Source: ZC4RG19 sp017577565 (lineage in GTDB: Bacteria > Actinomycetota > Acidimicrobiia > Acidimicrobiales > VFJN01). From it: a stretch of DNA of 64,000 bases. The notes under the pieces are model-generated. The model did not search any database, was not told the DNA's origin, and was given only the letters and a program-made list of their open reading frames with translations. Made by a program: the position numbers and the translations under genes. The stretch is from positions 24,250-88,249 of the forward strand of contig VSCH01000007.1 in the NCBI GenBank assembly GCA_047459075.1. Reading direction: 5' to 3'. Of this stretch, positions 34,904 through 43,247 are shown piece after piece; the stretch's first letter is position 1; each line of letters opens with the position of its first letter.

Positions 34904-35907
34904 CGGGCCGTCCCTGCGGCGGCCGGGGCCGGGGCGAGGCGGCGCCACGCGTAGCGGGCGCCGGCCACCAGCTCGTCGTAGAGGGCCCGCCGGGGCCAGG
35001 ACCGGCAGAAGAACAGCAGGACCGCGCCGCCCATGCGGACCCGGTCGAGGGGGCCGAACTGGGGCGCCCGGGCGACGAGCGCCAGGTAGTTGCCGAGCAG
35101 CCGCCAGCGGTCGAACGTCGGCCGGGCGGCCGGGCGGCCCGTCCACCAGTCGTGGCCGCGGCCCTTGCGGACGCTCACCGCCTCGGTGGAGTTGAACAGG
35201 TACTCGTCGAGCTCCCGCACGCCGCCGGCCAGGACCATCTCGGCGAACAGGACGCGGTCGGACCCCTTGTAGGCCTTCATGGGTCGGGTGGCCCGCAGGG
35301 CGTCCGTGCGCATCACCCCGAAGATGCCCGTCTGGTACTTCCAGTTCCAGAGGGCGTGGAAGAAGCGCCGCTCGGGCCGGCGGGACATGATGTCGCTGGG
35401 GTGCCGGTACCGCCGGACGAGGTTGCCGGACTCGTCCCAGACGTTGGTGCTCGGGAAGACGAGCGTGACGTCGGGCTCGCGCTCGAGCACCTCGACGCAG
35501 CGGCGGAGGAACGAGGGCTCGAGCCAGTCGTCGTAGGCCGCCCACTTGAAGTAGCGCCCCCGGGCCAGCTCGAGGGCGAGGGCGAAGTTGCGGGCCGCGC
35601 CGACGTTCTCGGGGTTCCGGTGGTAGCGGACCCGGGGGTCGGCCGCCGCGTACCGCCGGGCGATCTCGCCGGTGGCGTCGGTGGACGCGTTGTCGACCAC
35701 GATCAGCTCGAGGTCGGTGAAGTCCTGGTCGAGGATCGACCGGATCGCCCGCTCCAGGTACCGCTCGCCGTTGTGCACCGGCAGGCCGATGCTGACGGTG
35801 GGCGCGCCCCCGGGCGCGCCGGCCCCACGCCGCGCCGGTTCGACCTGCTCTCCGCCGTCCGCCGCCGCCGAGCCCGCGCTCGGCCCGCTCTCGATCAGGT
35901 TCGACAT
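34900..35907 (-). CDS. GT2-family glycosyltransferase
   Basis: A 335-residue inverting GT-A enzyme: VSIGLPVHNGERYLERAIRS, VVDNASTDATGEIA, the YFKWAAYDDW segment with the metal-binding acidic pair, and a basic C-terminal region with a hydrophobic stretch. It is clearly paralogous to the gene at 37377-38276 (shared IGLPVxNGER, DNASTDAT and YFKWAA blocks). ATG 35907 has GGAG just upstream; a GTG at 35919 would add four residues. A TAACCT box lies about 30 nt upstream. It leads the operon with the ABC exporter. Confidence 0.9.
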   Translation of the reverse strand: MSNLIESGPSAGSAAADGGEQVEPARRGAGAPGGAPTVSIGLPVHNGERYLERAIRSILDQDFTDLELIVVDNASTDATGEIARRYAAADPRVRYHRNPENVGAARNFALALELARGRYFKWAAYDDWLEPSFLRRCVEVLEREPDVTLVFPSTNVWDESGNLVRRYRHPSDIMSRRPERRFFHALWNWKYQTGIFGVMRTDALRATRPMKAYKGSDRVLFAEMVLAGGVRELDEYLFNSTEAVSVRKGRGHDWWTGRPAARPTFDRWRLLGNYLALVARAPQFGPLDRVRMGGAVLLFFCRSWPRRALYDELVAGARYAWRRLAPAPAAAGTAR

Positions 35908-35937
35908 CCGCTCCGCCACCGCCTTCGTTCCCAGGTG

Positions 35938-35943
35938 AGGTTA
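35938..35943 (-). promoter_or_regulatory. Candidate -10 box for the GT2-ABC-GT4 operon
   Basis: TAACCT inside GCTAACCTC, the third member of the GCTAACsTC set; it implies a leader of about 24 nt containing GGAG. Confidence 0.4.
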
Positions 35944-36069
35944 GCCACCATCCCGCGCTCCGTGCGACCACCGGCGCCCGAAATCGCCAACAACCTGCCA
36001 CGTGTAGTGGTCGTCACGCGCGCCGAGAGCGGACACGACGCCGTCGCTCGGCGGGCCCGGGGCGAGGGC

Positions 36070-36075
36070 TAGGCT
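36070..36075 (+). promoter_or_regulatory. Candidate -10 box for the VanZ-LamG gene
   Basis: TAGGCT about 60 nt upstream of GTG 36136, in the divergent gap with the GT2 operon. Confidence 0.3.
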
Positions 36076-36135
36076 GCCCGGCTCGATGGCAGGCGCACGG
36101 AGCGCGGCACCTCCCGGGTCGCGCCGCGCGTCGCC

Positions 36136-37341
36136 GTGAGGCGGGACACCGCCGCCCGTGTCGTCGGCGCGGTGACGCTCGGGTGGCTCGGCTGCTTCGC
36201 CTACCTGACCCTCTCGCCGCAGATCCCCGACCTGCCGGGGCTGTCCGCCGACGACCGGGTGCTCGGCACCGGGCACCTCGTGGCCAGCTTCATCCTCGCC
36301 GGGCTCGTCCACCTGTGGCTGGTGCTCGCCCGGCCGGGGCGCGGCCCGGCCCGGACGGCGGTCACCGCCTTCGCCGCCACGGCCGCCTTCGGCCTCCTCG
36401 TCGAGCTCGTGCAGTTCCCCGTCCCCGAGCGCGAGCCGCAGCTCGCCGACGCCGTGCTCGACGTCGTCGGCGCCGCGGCCGCCGTCGCCCTGCTGGCCCG
36501 GGTGCCGGCGCGGGTGCTGCGCCGGCCGGCGACGACCGTGGCCGTCGGGGTGGTCGGGGCGGTGCTGATCGCCGGCACGGCGGCCGCAGGCGTCTGGGGC
36601 ACGACGACCACGCCGGCCGAGCGGCGCTGCCCCGGGGACGTCCCCGACGGGGAGCTGGCCAGCCGGCCCCCGCCCACGGGCGAGCCCGGCGCCGAGCGGG
36701 TCGAGCGGGGGCTCGTGGCCCTCTACCCGCTCGACGGGCTGCCCGCCGGGGACGTCACCGGCACGCTGCCCGAGCTCGAGCCCCGCGGCGAGGTCGAGCA
36801 GCTCGACCCCCACGGCGTCCACCTCGACGGCGACGCCGCGCTCGAGACGCCGGGCGCGGCCCCCGAGGTCGCCGGCCGCGTCGAGGACGCCTTCACCCTC
36901 GAGGCCTGGGTGCGCCCCGGCGACCTGGCCCAGGACGGGCCGGCCCGCATCGTCAGCTCCTCGGACGGGACCGACCTGGCCGACGTCAACGTCCACCTCG
37001 GCCAGGAGCGCCACTGCCTGAGCGTCCGGATCGGGGTGGGCGGCGGCGACGCCGAGTGGCTGCTCGTCGACGACGTGTTCGACCGGCCCCGCCGGGCCTG
37101 GCACCTGGTCGTGACCTACGACCGGGGCACCGTGCGCGCCTACGTCGACGGGCGCCTGCGGGCCCGGGCCCGCACCGGCGGCGACGGGCTCGACTGGGAC
37201 CCCGACCGGCCGCTGCTCGTCGGCAACGAATCGACCGGCGACCGCGGCTTCGCCGGCGACGTCTACCTCGTCGCCCTCTACGACCGGGCGCTGACCCCCG
37301 CCGAGGTGCGGCGGAACCACGCCGCCGGGCCGACGCCCTGA
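36136..37341 (+). CDS. VanZ-like membrane domain fused to a LamG-type domain
   Basis: A 401-residue protein. Residues 1-155 hold about four or five membrane helices with the VanZ-like feature VELVQFPVPEREPQLADAVLDVVGA. After a short Cys-containing linker, residues 185-400 form a LamG/concanavalin-like jelly roll (LVALYPLDGL, FTLEAWVRPGD, RAWHLVVTYDRGTVRAYVDG, FAGDVYLVALYDRALTPAEV). The likely topology places the LamG part outside the cell. VanZ relatives influence teichoplanin resistance and possibly cell-wall glycans; LamG domains bind sugars. It lies between two paralogous GT2 genes. No catalytic motif is seen. Confidence 0.78.
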   Translation: MRRDTAARVVGAVTLGWLGCFAYLTLSPQIPDLPGLSADDRVLGTGHLVASFILAGLVHLWLVLARPGRGPARTAVTAFAATAAFGLLVELVQFPVPEREPQLADAVLDVVGAAAAVALLARVPARVLRRPATTVAVGVVGAVLIAGTAAAGVWGTTTTPAERRCPGDVPDGELASRPPPTGEPGAERVERGLVALYPLDGLPAGDVTGTLPELEPRGEVEQLDPHGVHLDGDAALETPGAAPEVAGRVEDAFTLEAWVRPGDLAQDGPARIVSSSDGTDLADVNVHLGQERHCLSVRIGVGGGDAEWLLVDDVFDRPRRAWHLVVTYDRGTVRAYVDGRLRARARTGGDGLDWDPDRPLLVGNESTGDRGFAGDVYLVALYDRALTPAEVRRNHAAGPTP

Positions 37342-37350
37342 CGGCGCCCC

Positions 37351-37378
37351 GACCGCGCCGGCCGCCGGCGGGGCGGTC
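37351..37378. terminator. Hairpin between convergent VanZ-LamG and GT2 genes
   Basis: GACCGC (37351-37356) pairs with GCGGTC (37373-37378), and inside it GCCGG (37357-37361) pairs with CCGGC (37365-37369), with a 3-nt bulge on one side. It could end transcription from both directions and overlaps the last bases of the minus-strand gene. Confidence 0.5.
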
Positions 37379-38276
37379 AGCGGGCCAGCCGCGCGACGAG
37401 CGTGCGCAGCGACGCCGTGGCCTCGCGCCCCATGATCGGCGCCCACTCCCGCAGCTGGGCCCGGCCCCGCCGGCCGTACTCGCCGAGGCAGCGCAGCCGC
37501 TCGGCGGGCGGCATGGGCACCGTCAGCAGCATGCGGGCGGCCTCCCCCAGGTGCCGCCAGTAGCCGGCCACCGGCCGCTCCCCCCGCTGGGGCGTGAACC
37601 AGGCAACGCGCGACGCGACGTGCGCCGAGCGGTCGACGTGCTCCCGGTGGCGGAAGAGGCGCTCGGGGACCCGGACGAACCGGCCGAGCAGGACGAGCTC
37701 CATGAGCAGCGCCCGGTCGGAGCCGTACCAGGGCCCGAGCAGCCCGGTCTGCTCGAGCGCCGAGCGGCGGATCAACCCGAAGATCGTCTGGTGCACCCGG
37801 TCGTGCTCGAAGAAGGCCCGCAGCCGCTCGTGGGGCCGGTCGCCGCCGGCGGTGATGGGCCGCCGCCAGCGGCCGAGCGGCTCGCCGCCGTCGCCGATCA
37901 CCTCGATGTCGGCGGCGGCCAGCACCGCCCCCGGGTCGGCGTCGAGCGCCTCGACGCAGCGCTCGAGGAAGGTGGGCGCCAGCACGTCGTCGCAGGCGGC
38001 CCACTTGAAGTACTCGCCCCGGGCCCGGGAGAGCACCAGGTGGAAGTTCTCCCGCGCCCCGATGTCGACCGGCTGGCGCTCGTACCGCACCCGCGGGTCG
38101 GACGCGTACGCGGCGCAGATCTCGGCGGTCGCGTCGGTCGAGGCGTTGTCGGACACGACCAGCTCGAGGTCGGTCCAGGTCTGCCCCAGGATCGACTCGA
38201 TCGCCGACCGCAGGTGCCGCTCGCCGTTCCGCACGGGCAGCCCGATGGTCACCCGCGGCGTCGTCGTCGTTCCCAT
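37377..38276 (-). CDS. GT2-family glycosyltransferase (paralogue of the 34900 gene)
   Basis: A 299-residue GT-A enzyme: VTIGLPVRNGERHLRSAIES, VVSDNASTDATAEI, YFKWAACDDVLAPTFLERC. It shares block order with the 34900-35907 protein but has a different C-terminus. ATG 38276 is preferred; the open frame upstream shows no family similarity. A TAGAGT hexamer about 55 nt upstream may be its promoter. It appears to be transcribed alone. Substrate unknown. Confidence 0.9.
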   Translation of the reverse strand: MGTTTTPRVTIGLPVRNGERHLRSAIESILGQTWTDLELVVSDNASTDATAEICAAYASDPRVRYERQPVDIGARENFHLVLSRARGEYFKWAACDDVLAPTFLERCVEALDADPGAVLAAADIEVIGDGGEPLGRWRRPITAGGDRPHERLRAFFEHDRVHQTIFGLIRRSALEQTGLLGPWYGSDRALLMELVLLGRFVRVPERLFRHREHVDRSAHVASRVAWFTPQRGERPVAGYWRHLGEAARMLLTVPMPPAERLRCLGEYGRRGRAQLREWAPIMGREATASLRTLVARLAR

Positions 38277-38330
38277 GTCGTTCGCCCCCCCGCCGTGCCA
38301 CGCTGCACGTTCGGTCAGCCACTCTACACG

Positions 38331-38336
38331 CTCCGA
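38331..38336 (-). promoter_or_regulatory. Candidate -10 box for the 37377-38276 GT2 gene
   Basis: TAGAGT on the minus strand in an AT-richer patch about 55 nt before ATG 38276. Confidence 0.3.
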
Positions 38337-38361
38337 GCGCCCGGGGTGTCGCACTGCGCGG

Positions 38362-39234
38362 TCAGCCGACCGCGGTGCGGTAGCGCACCCGGTTGACGGC
38401 CCGCCGGATGCCGTCCTCGAGCGCCATGCCGCCCTGCGCCTTGCGCACGAAGAAGGTGCTGCCGTCGCTGACCTGCACCGCCGTGCGGGCCAGACGGTGC
38501 ACGTCGGCGATGCCGATCGGGTTCGGGCGGTTGCCGCCGAGGGCCGCCGAGCGGAAGCGCTCGCGCACGAGCGGCTCGACCGCCGGCGAGGCCGGCACCG
38601 CCTTGGGGTACGCGAAGTGTCGCGCCGGCGCCCCGACGTGGTGCTCGATCAGGTCGCGGGACCGGTCGAGCTCCTCGGCCGCCTCGGCCGGGCCCACCCG
38701 GTCAAGCAGCCGGTGGGTGTGGGTGTGCGAGCCGAAGGTCACGAGGCCGGTGGCGGCCATGTCGCGCACCGCGGACCACGACAGCGGCGTGCCGTCGTCG
38801 GGGAACGGCACGCCCTCGTCGACGAACCGGGTGGCGAGGTACACCGTGGCCGGCACGCCGTGCCGCACGAGGATCGGCGTGGCCACCTCGGCCAGGTCGG
38901 CGGTGCCGTCGTCGAAGGTGACGACGATCGGGTCCTCCACGACCTCCCGCTCGACGGGCTCGGACCGGTCACCGCCCGGGGCGCGGTCGACGGCGGCGCC
39001 CGCGGGGTCGAGCAGGTCGACGGCCTCGTCCAGGCTCATCACCCGGCCCGTGGCCGCCAGCCAGGCCATCTGCTCGTCGAACGCCTGCGGCGACAGGTCG
39101 ACCTCGGTGCCCGACCCGCCGCCGACGCGGTGGTAGATGAGCACGACGACCCCCCGCGGCGGGGGCAGGACCCTGTCGCCCGCCACCGCCACCCACTTGA
39201 CCGCCCGCAGCGCCAGACCCCGCGCGTCCGCCAT
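38362..39234 (-). CDS. Polysaccharide deacetylase (NodB/CE4 domain)
   Basis: A 290-residue carbohydrate esterase family 4 protein. The N-terminal strand VVVLIYHRVG is followed by TFDDG (106-110, catalytic base D108 and metal ligand D109), the SHTHTH motif supplying H170 and H174, and FAYPKA. The enzyme removes N-acetyl groups from GlcNAc-type polymers. There is no clear signal peptide, so the reaction may happen on a cytoplasmic precursor or the protein may be exported by another route. A TACGCT hexamer sits 6 nt before ATG 39234 and there is no ribosome binding site, so the mRNA is likely leaderless. Confidence 0.92.
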   Translation of the reverse strand: MADARGLALRAVKWVAVAGDRVLPPPRGVVVLIYHRVGGGSGTEVDLSPQAFDEQMAWLAATGRVMSLDEAVDLLDPAGAAVDRAPGGDRSEPVEREVVEDPIVVTFDDGTADLAEVATPILVRHGVPATVYLATRFVDEGVPFPDDGTPLSWSAVRDMAATGLVTFGSHTHTHRLLDRVGPAEAAEELDRSRDLIEHHVGAPARHFAYPKAVPASPAVEPLVRERFRSAALGGNRPNPIGIADVHRLARTAVQVSDGSTFFVRKAQGGMALEDGIRRAVNRVRYRTAVG

Positions 39235-39240
39235 GCCGTC

Positions 39241-39246
39241 AGCGTA
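39241..39246 (-). promoter_or_regulatory. Candidate -10 box for the leaderless deacetylase
   Basis: TACGCT, 6 nt before ATG 39234; this spacing would put the transcription start at the A of ATG. Confidence 0.5.
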
Positions 39247-39357
39247 GACCACGGCGCGTGGTGGGCACGGCGCCGGGGCGAACGGACCGTGCCGGCGGGC
39301 GCCCTGCGGCGTCCCGGGCGACGCCGCGTTCCCACCCCGGCGCCGCCCGGCCGCCGC

Positions 39358-39363
39358 TACGCT
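39358..39363 (+). promoter_or_regulatory. Candidate -10 box for the GNAT-PEBP unit
   Basis: TACGCT, 53 nt upstream of ATG 39417; GACGGGCC precedes the start. The GTG 7 nt downstream of the box is out of frame with the gene. Confidence 0.3.
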
Positions 39364-39416
39364 CGCCGCCGTGACGGTCGCGCTCCGGGACGCCCACACC
39401 GCTCGACGACGGGCCG

Positions 39417-40415
39417 ATGGCTGACGCGACGACCGGCCTGGAGGTGCGGCGGGCCACCGACGACGACCTGCCCGCGGTGCTCGAGCTGCTGCAGGCGTCG
39501 CTGGGCTGGGTCCCCGACGAGTCCTACGCCCACTTCTTCGCCTGGAAGCACCACGACAGCCCCTTCGGCCGCTCGCCCGCCTGGGTGGCGACCGACCCCG
39601 AGGCGGACGGCCGGGTCGTCGGCTTCCGCACCTTCTCGCGCTGGCGCTTCCGGCGGGGCGACGAGGTGGTCCCCGCCGTGCGGGCCGTCGACACCGCCAC
39701 CCACCCCGACTACCAGGGCCGGGGCATCTTCCGCCTGCTCACCCTGCAGGCCCTCGACGAGCTGCGGGACGAGGGCGTCGCCTTCGTGTTCAACACGCCC
39801 AACGACCGCAGCCGCCCCGGCTACCTGAAGATGGGCTGGCGGCTCGTCCAGCGGCTGCCGGTGGCGGCGACGCCCCGCTCGCCGTGGTCGCTGGCCCGGC
39901 TCGCCCGGGCCCGCACCCCGGCCGACAAGTGGTCGACACCGACCGACGCCGGCGTGCCGCTGCCCGAGGTGCTGGCCGAGACCGGGGCGCTGACCGACCT
40001 GCTCGAGGCGGCCCGGCCCCGCGACGGACGCCTGCACACCGACCGCACGCCCGCCTACCTCGCCTGGCGCTACGGCTTCCCGCCCCTCCACTACCGGGCG
40101 CTCGTCGCCCCCGGCGGGATCGGGTCCGGCCTCGTCGTCTTCCGCCTGCGCCGGCGGGGCGCGGCCCTCGAGGCCGCCATCTGCGAGCAGATCGTCCCGC
40201 CGGGCGACCGCCGCACCGGCCCGGCGCTGGTCCGGCGGGTGCTGCGGGCCACCGGCGCCGACCACGCCGTCCAGATCGGTCGAGCCCGGCCGGCATCGGG
40301 CACACTGCCGGTACCCGGCCAGGGGCCCACGCTCGTGTGGCGCGACCTGACCGAGACGACGATGCCGCCGGCCGACCGCTGGGCGCTGGCCCTCGGCGAC
40401 ATCGAGCTGTTCTGA
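39417..40415 (+). CDS. GNAT-family acetyltransferase (two-domain, Eis-like size)
   Basis: A 332-residue protein. The N-terminal GNAT domain has LEVRRATDDDLPAVLELLQ, RAVDTATHPDYQGRGIFRLL (acyl-CoA loop) and VFNTPNDRSRPGYLKMGW. The C-terminal half repeats some GNAT-like elements (YLAWRYGFPPLHYRALV) and resembles enzymes that acetylate amino sugars in surface polysaccharide loci. It could supply the N-acetylation missing from the DegT aminotransferase pathway (inference). It shares a promoter region with the divergent deacetylase. Confidence 0.82.
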   Translation: MADATTGLEVRRATDDDLPAVLELLQASLGWVPDESYAHFFAWKHHDSPFGRSPAWVATDPEADGRVVGFRTFSRWRFRRGDEVVPAVRAVDTATHPDYQGRGIFRLLTLQALDELRDEGVAFVFNTPNDRSRPGYLKMGWRLVQRLPVAATPRSPWSLARLARARTPADKWSTPTDAGVPLPEVLAETGALTDLLEAARPRDGRLHTDRTPAYLAWRYGFPPLHYRALVAPGGIGSGLVVFRLRRRGAALEAAICEQIVPPGDRRTGPALVRRVLRATGADHAVQIGRARPASGTLPVPGQGPTLVWRDLTETTMPPADRWALALGDIELF

Positions 40416-40447
40416 GACCGACCACACAACGGGAGGTGCACGAGACC

Positions 40448-40942
40448 ATGGGCTTCGCCCTGTCCGACATGACCGTGTCGTCGCCCGCCTTCGAGAACGG
40501 CGGCCCCATCCCCCGCCGCCACACCGCCTACGGCGAGAACATCTCGCCCGCGCTCCGCTGGAGCGGGGCGCCCGAGGGGACCCGCTCGTTCGCGCTGATC
40601 TGCCACGACCCCGACGCGCCGCTGGTGACGCCGGCCGGCCACCACGGCTACGTCCACTGGGTGCTCTACAACATCCCGGGCGACGTCACCGAGCTGCCCG
40701 AGGGCATCGACCCCGGCAAGTACACGACCGGGCCCAACGAGCAGGGCGAGACCGCCTACTTCGGGCCCCGGCCCCCGGCCGGCCACGGCCGCCACGCCTA
40801 CTACTTCTGGCTGCTGGCGCTGCGGCGCGAGCCCGACCTCGAGCCGGGGCTCGACATGCGCAGCCTGCTGCGGGCCGTGGAGGGCGACCTCCTCGGCATG
40901 AACCGGCTGGTCGGCACCTACGAGCAGCCCGCCGAGGGCTGA
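40448..40942 (+). CDS. PEBP/YbhB-family phosphatidylethanolamine-binding-like protein
   Basis: A 164-residue YbhB/YbcL-type PEBP. Motifs are NISPALRWSGAPEGTRSFALICHDPDAP, the ligand-site HWVLYNIPGD and GPRPPAGHGRHAYYFWLLAL. Bacterial members are soluble ligand-binding proteins of unclear function, with a pocket for anionic groups. ATG 40448 follows GGAGGTG. The final 25 nt overlap the convergent deacetylase gene. Confidence 0.92.
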   Translation: MGFALSDMTVSSPAFENGGPIPRRHTAYGENISPALRWSGAPEGTRSFALICHDPDAPLVTPAGHHGYVHWVLYNIPGDVTELPEGIDPGKYTTGPNEQGETAYFGPRPPAGHGRHAYYFWLLALRREPDLEPGLDMRSLLRAVEGDLLGMNRLVGTYEQPAEG

Positions 40943-41985
40943 GCCGTCCCGTCCCCCGGCACCGGCGCCGCCTCGCCGGCGGCGTCGAGCCGGGCGGCGA
41001 GGTCCCCCATCGTCACGACCTCGAGGCGGCCCGCGTCCCGCAGGCGGGCCGCCGCCGCGCAGACCCGGTCGAGCGCGACCAGCGCCCGCTCGGGGTCGGC
41101 GGTGACGTTGTAGGGGTGGAACCAGAGGTGGAACAGCGACCGGTGCCGGGCGGCCTGGCGCAGCCGGGCGATCGGGCGCCGCGCCCACACCGCCGGCGGC
41201 AGGCGGCCGCCGCGCTCGACCGGGGCGAACAGGTAGGTCTGCGGCACGTTCCACACGCCGCTCGGGTGGCGGGCCGGCAGCACGGCCGACCCCCGCAGGG
41301 GCCGCACGGTGTCGACCAGCGCCAGGGCCCGCCGCCGCCACGCCGGCTCCCCCGCGAACGGCGGCACCGGCCGGCCGCCCCGGTAGCAGCGGAAGCCGTG
41401 CTCGGCGAGCAGCGGGATCTGGGCGATGGCGTTGCGGGGGTAGACGAACGACCGCAGCGCCAGGCCCCGCTCGCCGGCGACCCGGACGGCCGCCCGCAGC
41501 TCGGAGGCGAACACCTCGGGCGTGCAGGCCGGGTCGTCCACGACGACGTGGGTGAACCCGTGGCTCGCCACCTCCTGGGGGACGGGGCAGGCGACGATGG
41601 CGTCGACGATGTCCCGCCCGTACCAGGACGGCGCCCGCTCGAGGTCGCTGCACGGGTCGACGGCCAGCCACTCCTCGTCGAGCCACGAGTAGCGGGGCGT
41701 GACCAGCTCGGGGTGGGGGCCGGCGCCGTCGCCGTCGCCCCCGCACCGGTCGAGGAACAGGTGGCCGACGATCGCCCAGGTGGCCGGGATCTCGTAGCGG
41801 GCGAACAGCCCGAGGATGCGGTCGATGACCTCCCGCTCGTCCTCGAAGCGGTGGCGCACCGAGCCGTCCCGCCGGTGGGCCATCCCCCACGCGAGCTCGG
41901 TGTCGATGGAGATGACGCAGGTGCCCACCTCCAGGGGGACCGTCGCCGGCCCGGCGGCCACGGCGGCCTCGGGGGCGGCGGTCAC
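40918..41985 (-). CDS. Polysaccharide deacetylase-like protein (CE4)
   Basis: A 355-residue protein with an NodB-like barrel. ISIDTELAWG (25-34) supplies the catalytic/metal aspartate, ATWAIVGHLFLD follows, and VASHGFTHV holds the H-x3-H metal pair; a late strand (FHLWFHPYNV) carries a His typical of the family. The long loop with HPELVTPRYSWLDEEWL is specific to a polysaccharide-locus subgroup. It starts at a GTG in the stop of the GT4 gene (GTGA). In the same operon are a GT4 and an alpha/beta hydrolase, a trio that recalls exosortase-A-associated loci of Proteobacteria. Confidence 0.85.
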   Translation of the reverse strand: MTAAPEAAVAAGPATVPLEVGTCVISIDTELAWGMAHRRDGSVRHRFEDEREVIDRILGLFARYEIPATWAIVGHLFLDRCGGDGDGAGPHPELVTPRYSWLDEEWLAVDPCSDLERAPSWYGRDIVDAIVACPVPQEVASHGFTHVVVDDPACTPEVFASELRAAVRVAGERGLALRSFVYPRNAIAQIPLLAEHGFRCYRGGRPVPPFAGEPAWRRRALALVDTVRPLRGSAVLPARHPSGVWNVPQTYLFAPVERGGRLPPAVWARRPIARLRQAARHRSLFHLWFHPYNVTADPERALVALDRVCAAAARLRDAGRLEVVTMGDLAARLDAAGEAAPVPGDGTAQPSAGCS

Positions 41986-43247
41986 GGCCGCACCCCCGCC
42001 CCCGCCCGGGCGCCGACGGCCCGGGACTCCAGCAGGTCGCCCAGGTCGCGCGCCACCGCGTCCAGCGCGTAGGTGCGCCGGGCCCAGGCCTGCGCCGCGC
42101 GGGCCCGCTCCCGCCGGTCGGGGGCCCGCCAGGCGGCCAGCATGGCCGCGGCCAGGGCGTCCGGGTCGCCGGGCTCGGCCAGCCAGGCGTGGCGGTCGCC
42201 CTCGGTCAGCTCGGCGACCGGCGGGATGGCGAAGGCCGCCACCGGGGTGCCGAGCACGAGCGCCTCGACGACCGCCCCCGGCAGGCCCTCGGAGAGCGAG
42301 CTGAAGGCGAACACGTCGGCCGCCGCCACCAGGGCCCGGGCGTCGGACCGGTGGCCGAGGAGCGCCACGGCGTCGCCGGTGCCGGTGCGCTCGACCGCGG
42401 CCCCCACGGCGCCCTCGGCCGGCCCGGGGGCGCCGGCGATCGCGAGGCGGGCGTCGGGCAGCTCGGCCCGGACCCGGGCGAACGCCTCGACGAGCAGGTG
42501 CTGGGCCTTCTCCGGCACCAGCCGGGCGACGTTGACGAAGAGGGGCACGCCGTCGGGCAGGCCGAACGCGGCCCGGCCGGCGCCCGCCGCGCCCGCGGCG
42601 ATCCCGTCGACGTCGACGCCCCGGCGCACGACGGTGGCCACCGTGGTCGGCAGGCCGAGCAGCGCGCAGTTCGTGTCGCGGGCGTGCGCGCCGACCGCCC
42701 GGAAGTGGACGTCGCCCCGCCGGGCGGCGGTCCGGGCCGCGCGGTGCATCAGCCGGGCCTTCCAGCTCGTGAGCTGGGGGGCCAGGCCCTGCAGCACGCG
42801 GGCGTCGCCGGAGCGGTTGAACGTCGAGACGACCGGCACGCCCAGCCGGGCGCCCGCGATCTGGCCGACCAGGTTGGCGGTGAACAGCGACGTGTGCACC
42901 ACGTCGGGGCGCAGCTCCCGCAGCACCGGCACCAGCCGCCGGGCGATCAGCGGCCACCGGCGCCCGGCGCGGAAGGCGTGGAAGCCGAGGGCCACGACCG
43001 GCACGCCGGCCTCCACCAGCCGCGGCTCGAGGTCGTCCCGCTCGAACAGGCGCACCAGCGCCTGGTCGAACCGGTCGCCGAGCGCCACCACCTCGTCGAC
43101 CAGCCGGTTCTCGGCGCCACCCGCCGCGGACAGCGAGTCGATGACGTGCACCACCCGCAGCCGTCGGGCGGCGGCGGGCCGGCCCGCGGCCGCCGCGGCG
43201 GTGGCCGCCAGCCCCGGCGCGTCCTCGCTCGCGACGCCGCGCCTCAC
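41982..43247 (-). CDS. GT4-family glycosyltransferase
   Basis: A 421-residue retaining GT-B enzyme: VVHVIDSLSAAGGAENRLVDEV in the N-terminal domain, PDVVHTSLFTANLVGQIAG, VPLFVNVARLVPEKAQHLLVEAF and the E-x7-E motif EGLPGAVVE in the donor domain. It resembles the GT4 at 49527-50762 (shared VIDSL...GGAE / AGAEQ and VVHT-LF segments), so the two are probably paralogues. It is coupled to genes on both sides by GTGA overlaps. Confidence 0.9.
   Translation of the reverse strand: MRRGVASEDAPGLAATAAAAAGRPAAARRLRVVHVIDSLSAAGGAENRLVDEVVALGDRFDQALVRLFERDDLEPRLVEAGVPVVALGFHAFRAGRRWPLIARRLVPVLRELRPDVVHTSLFTANLVGQIAGARLGVPVVSTFNRSGDARVLQGLAPQLTSWKARLMHRAARTAARRGDVHFRAVGAHARDTNCALLGLPTTVATVVRRGVDVDGIAAGAAGAGRAAFGLPDGVPLFVNVARLVPEKAQHLLVEAFARVRAELPDARLAIAGAPGPAEGAVGAAVERTGTGDAVALLGHRSDARALVAAADVFAFSSLSEGLPGAVVEALVLGTPVAAFAIPPVAELTEGDRHAWLAEPGDPDALAAAMLAAWRAPDRRERARAAQAWARRTYALDAVARDLGDLLESRAVGARAGAGVRP

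Noticed and set aside
36086..36135. ATG at 36086 close to the TAGGCT box as a start for the VanZ-LamG gene
   Set aside because: 50 nt from GTG 36136 and therefore out of frame; the protein start at the membrane helix fits 36136.
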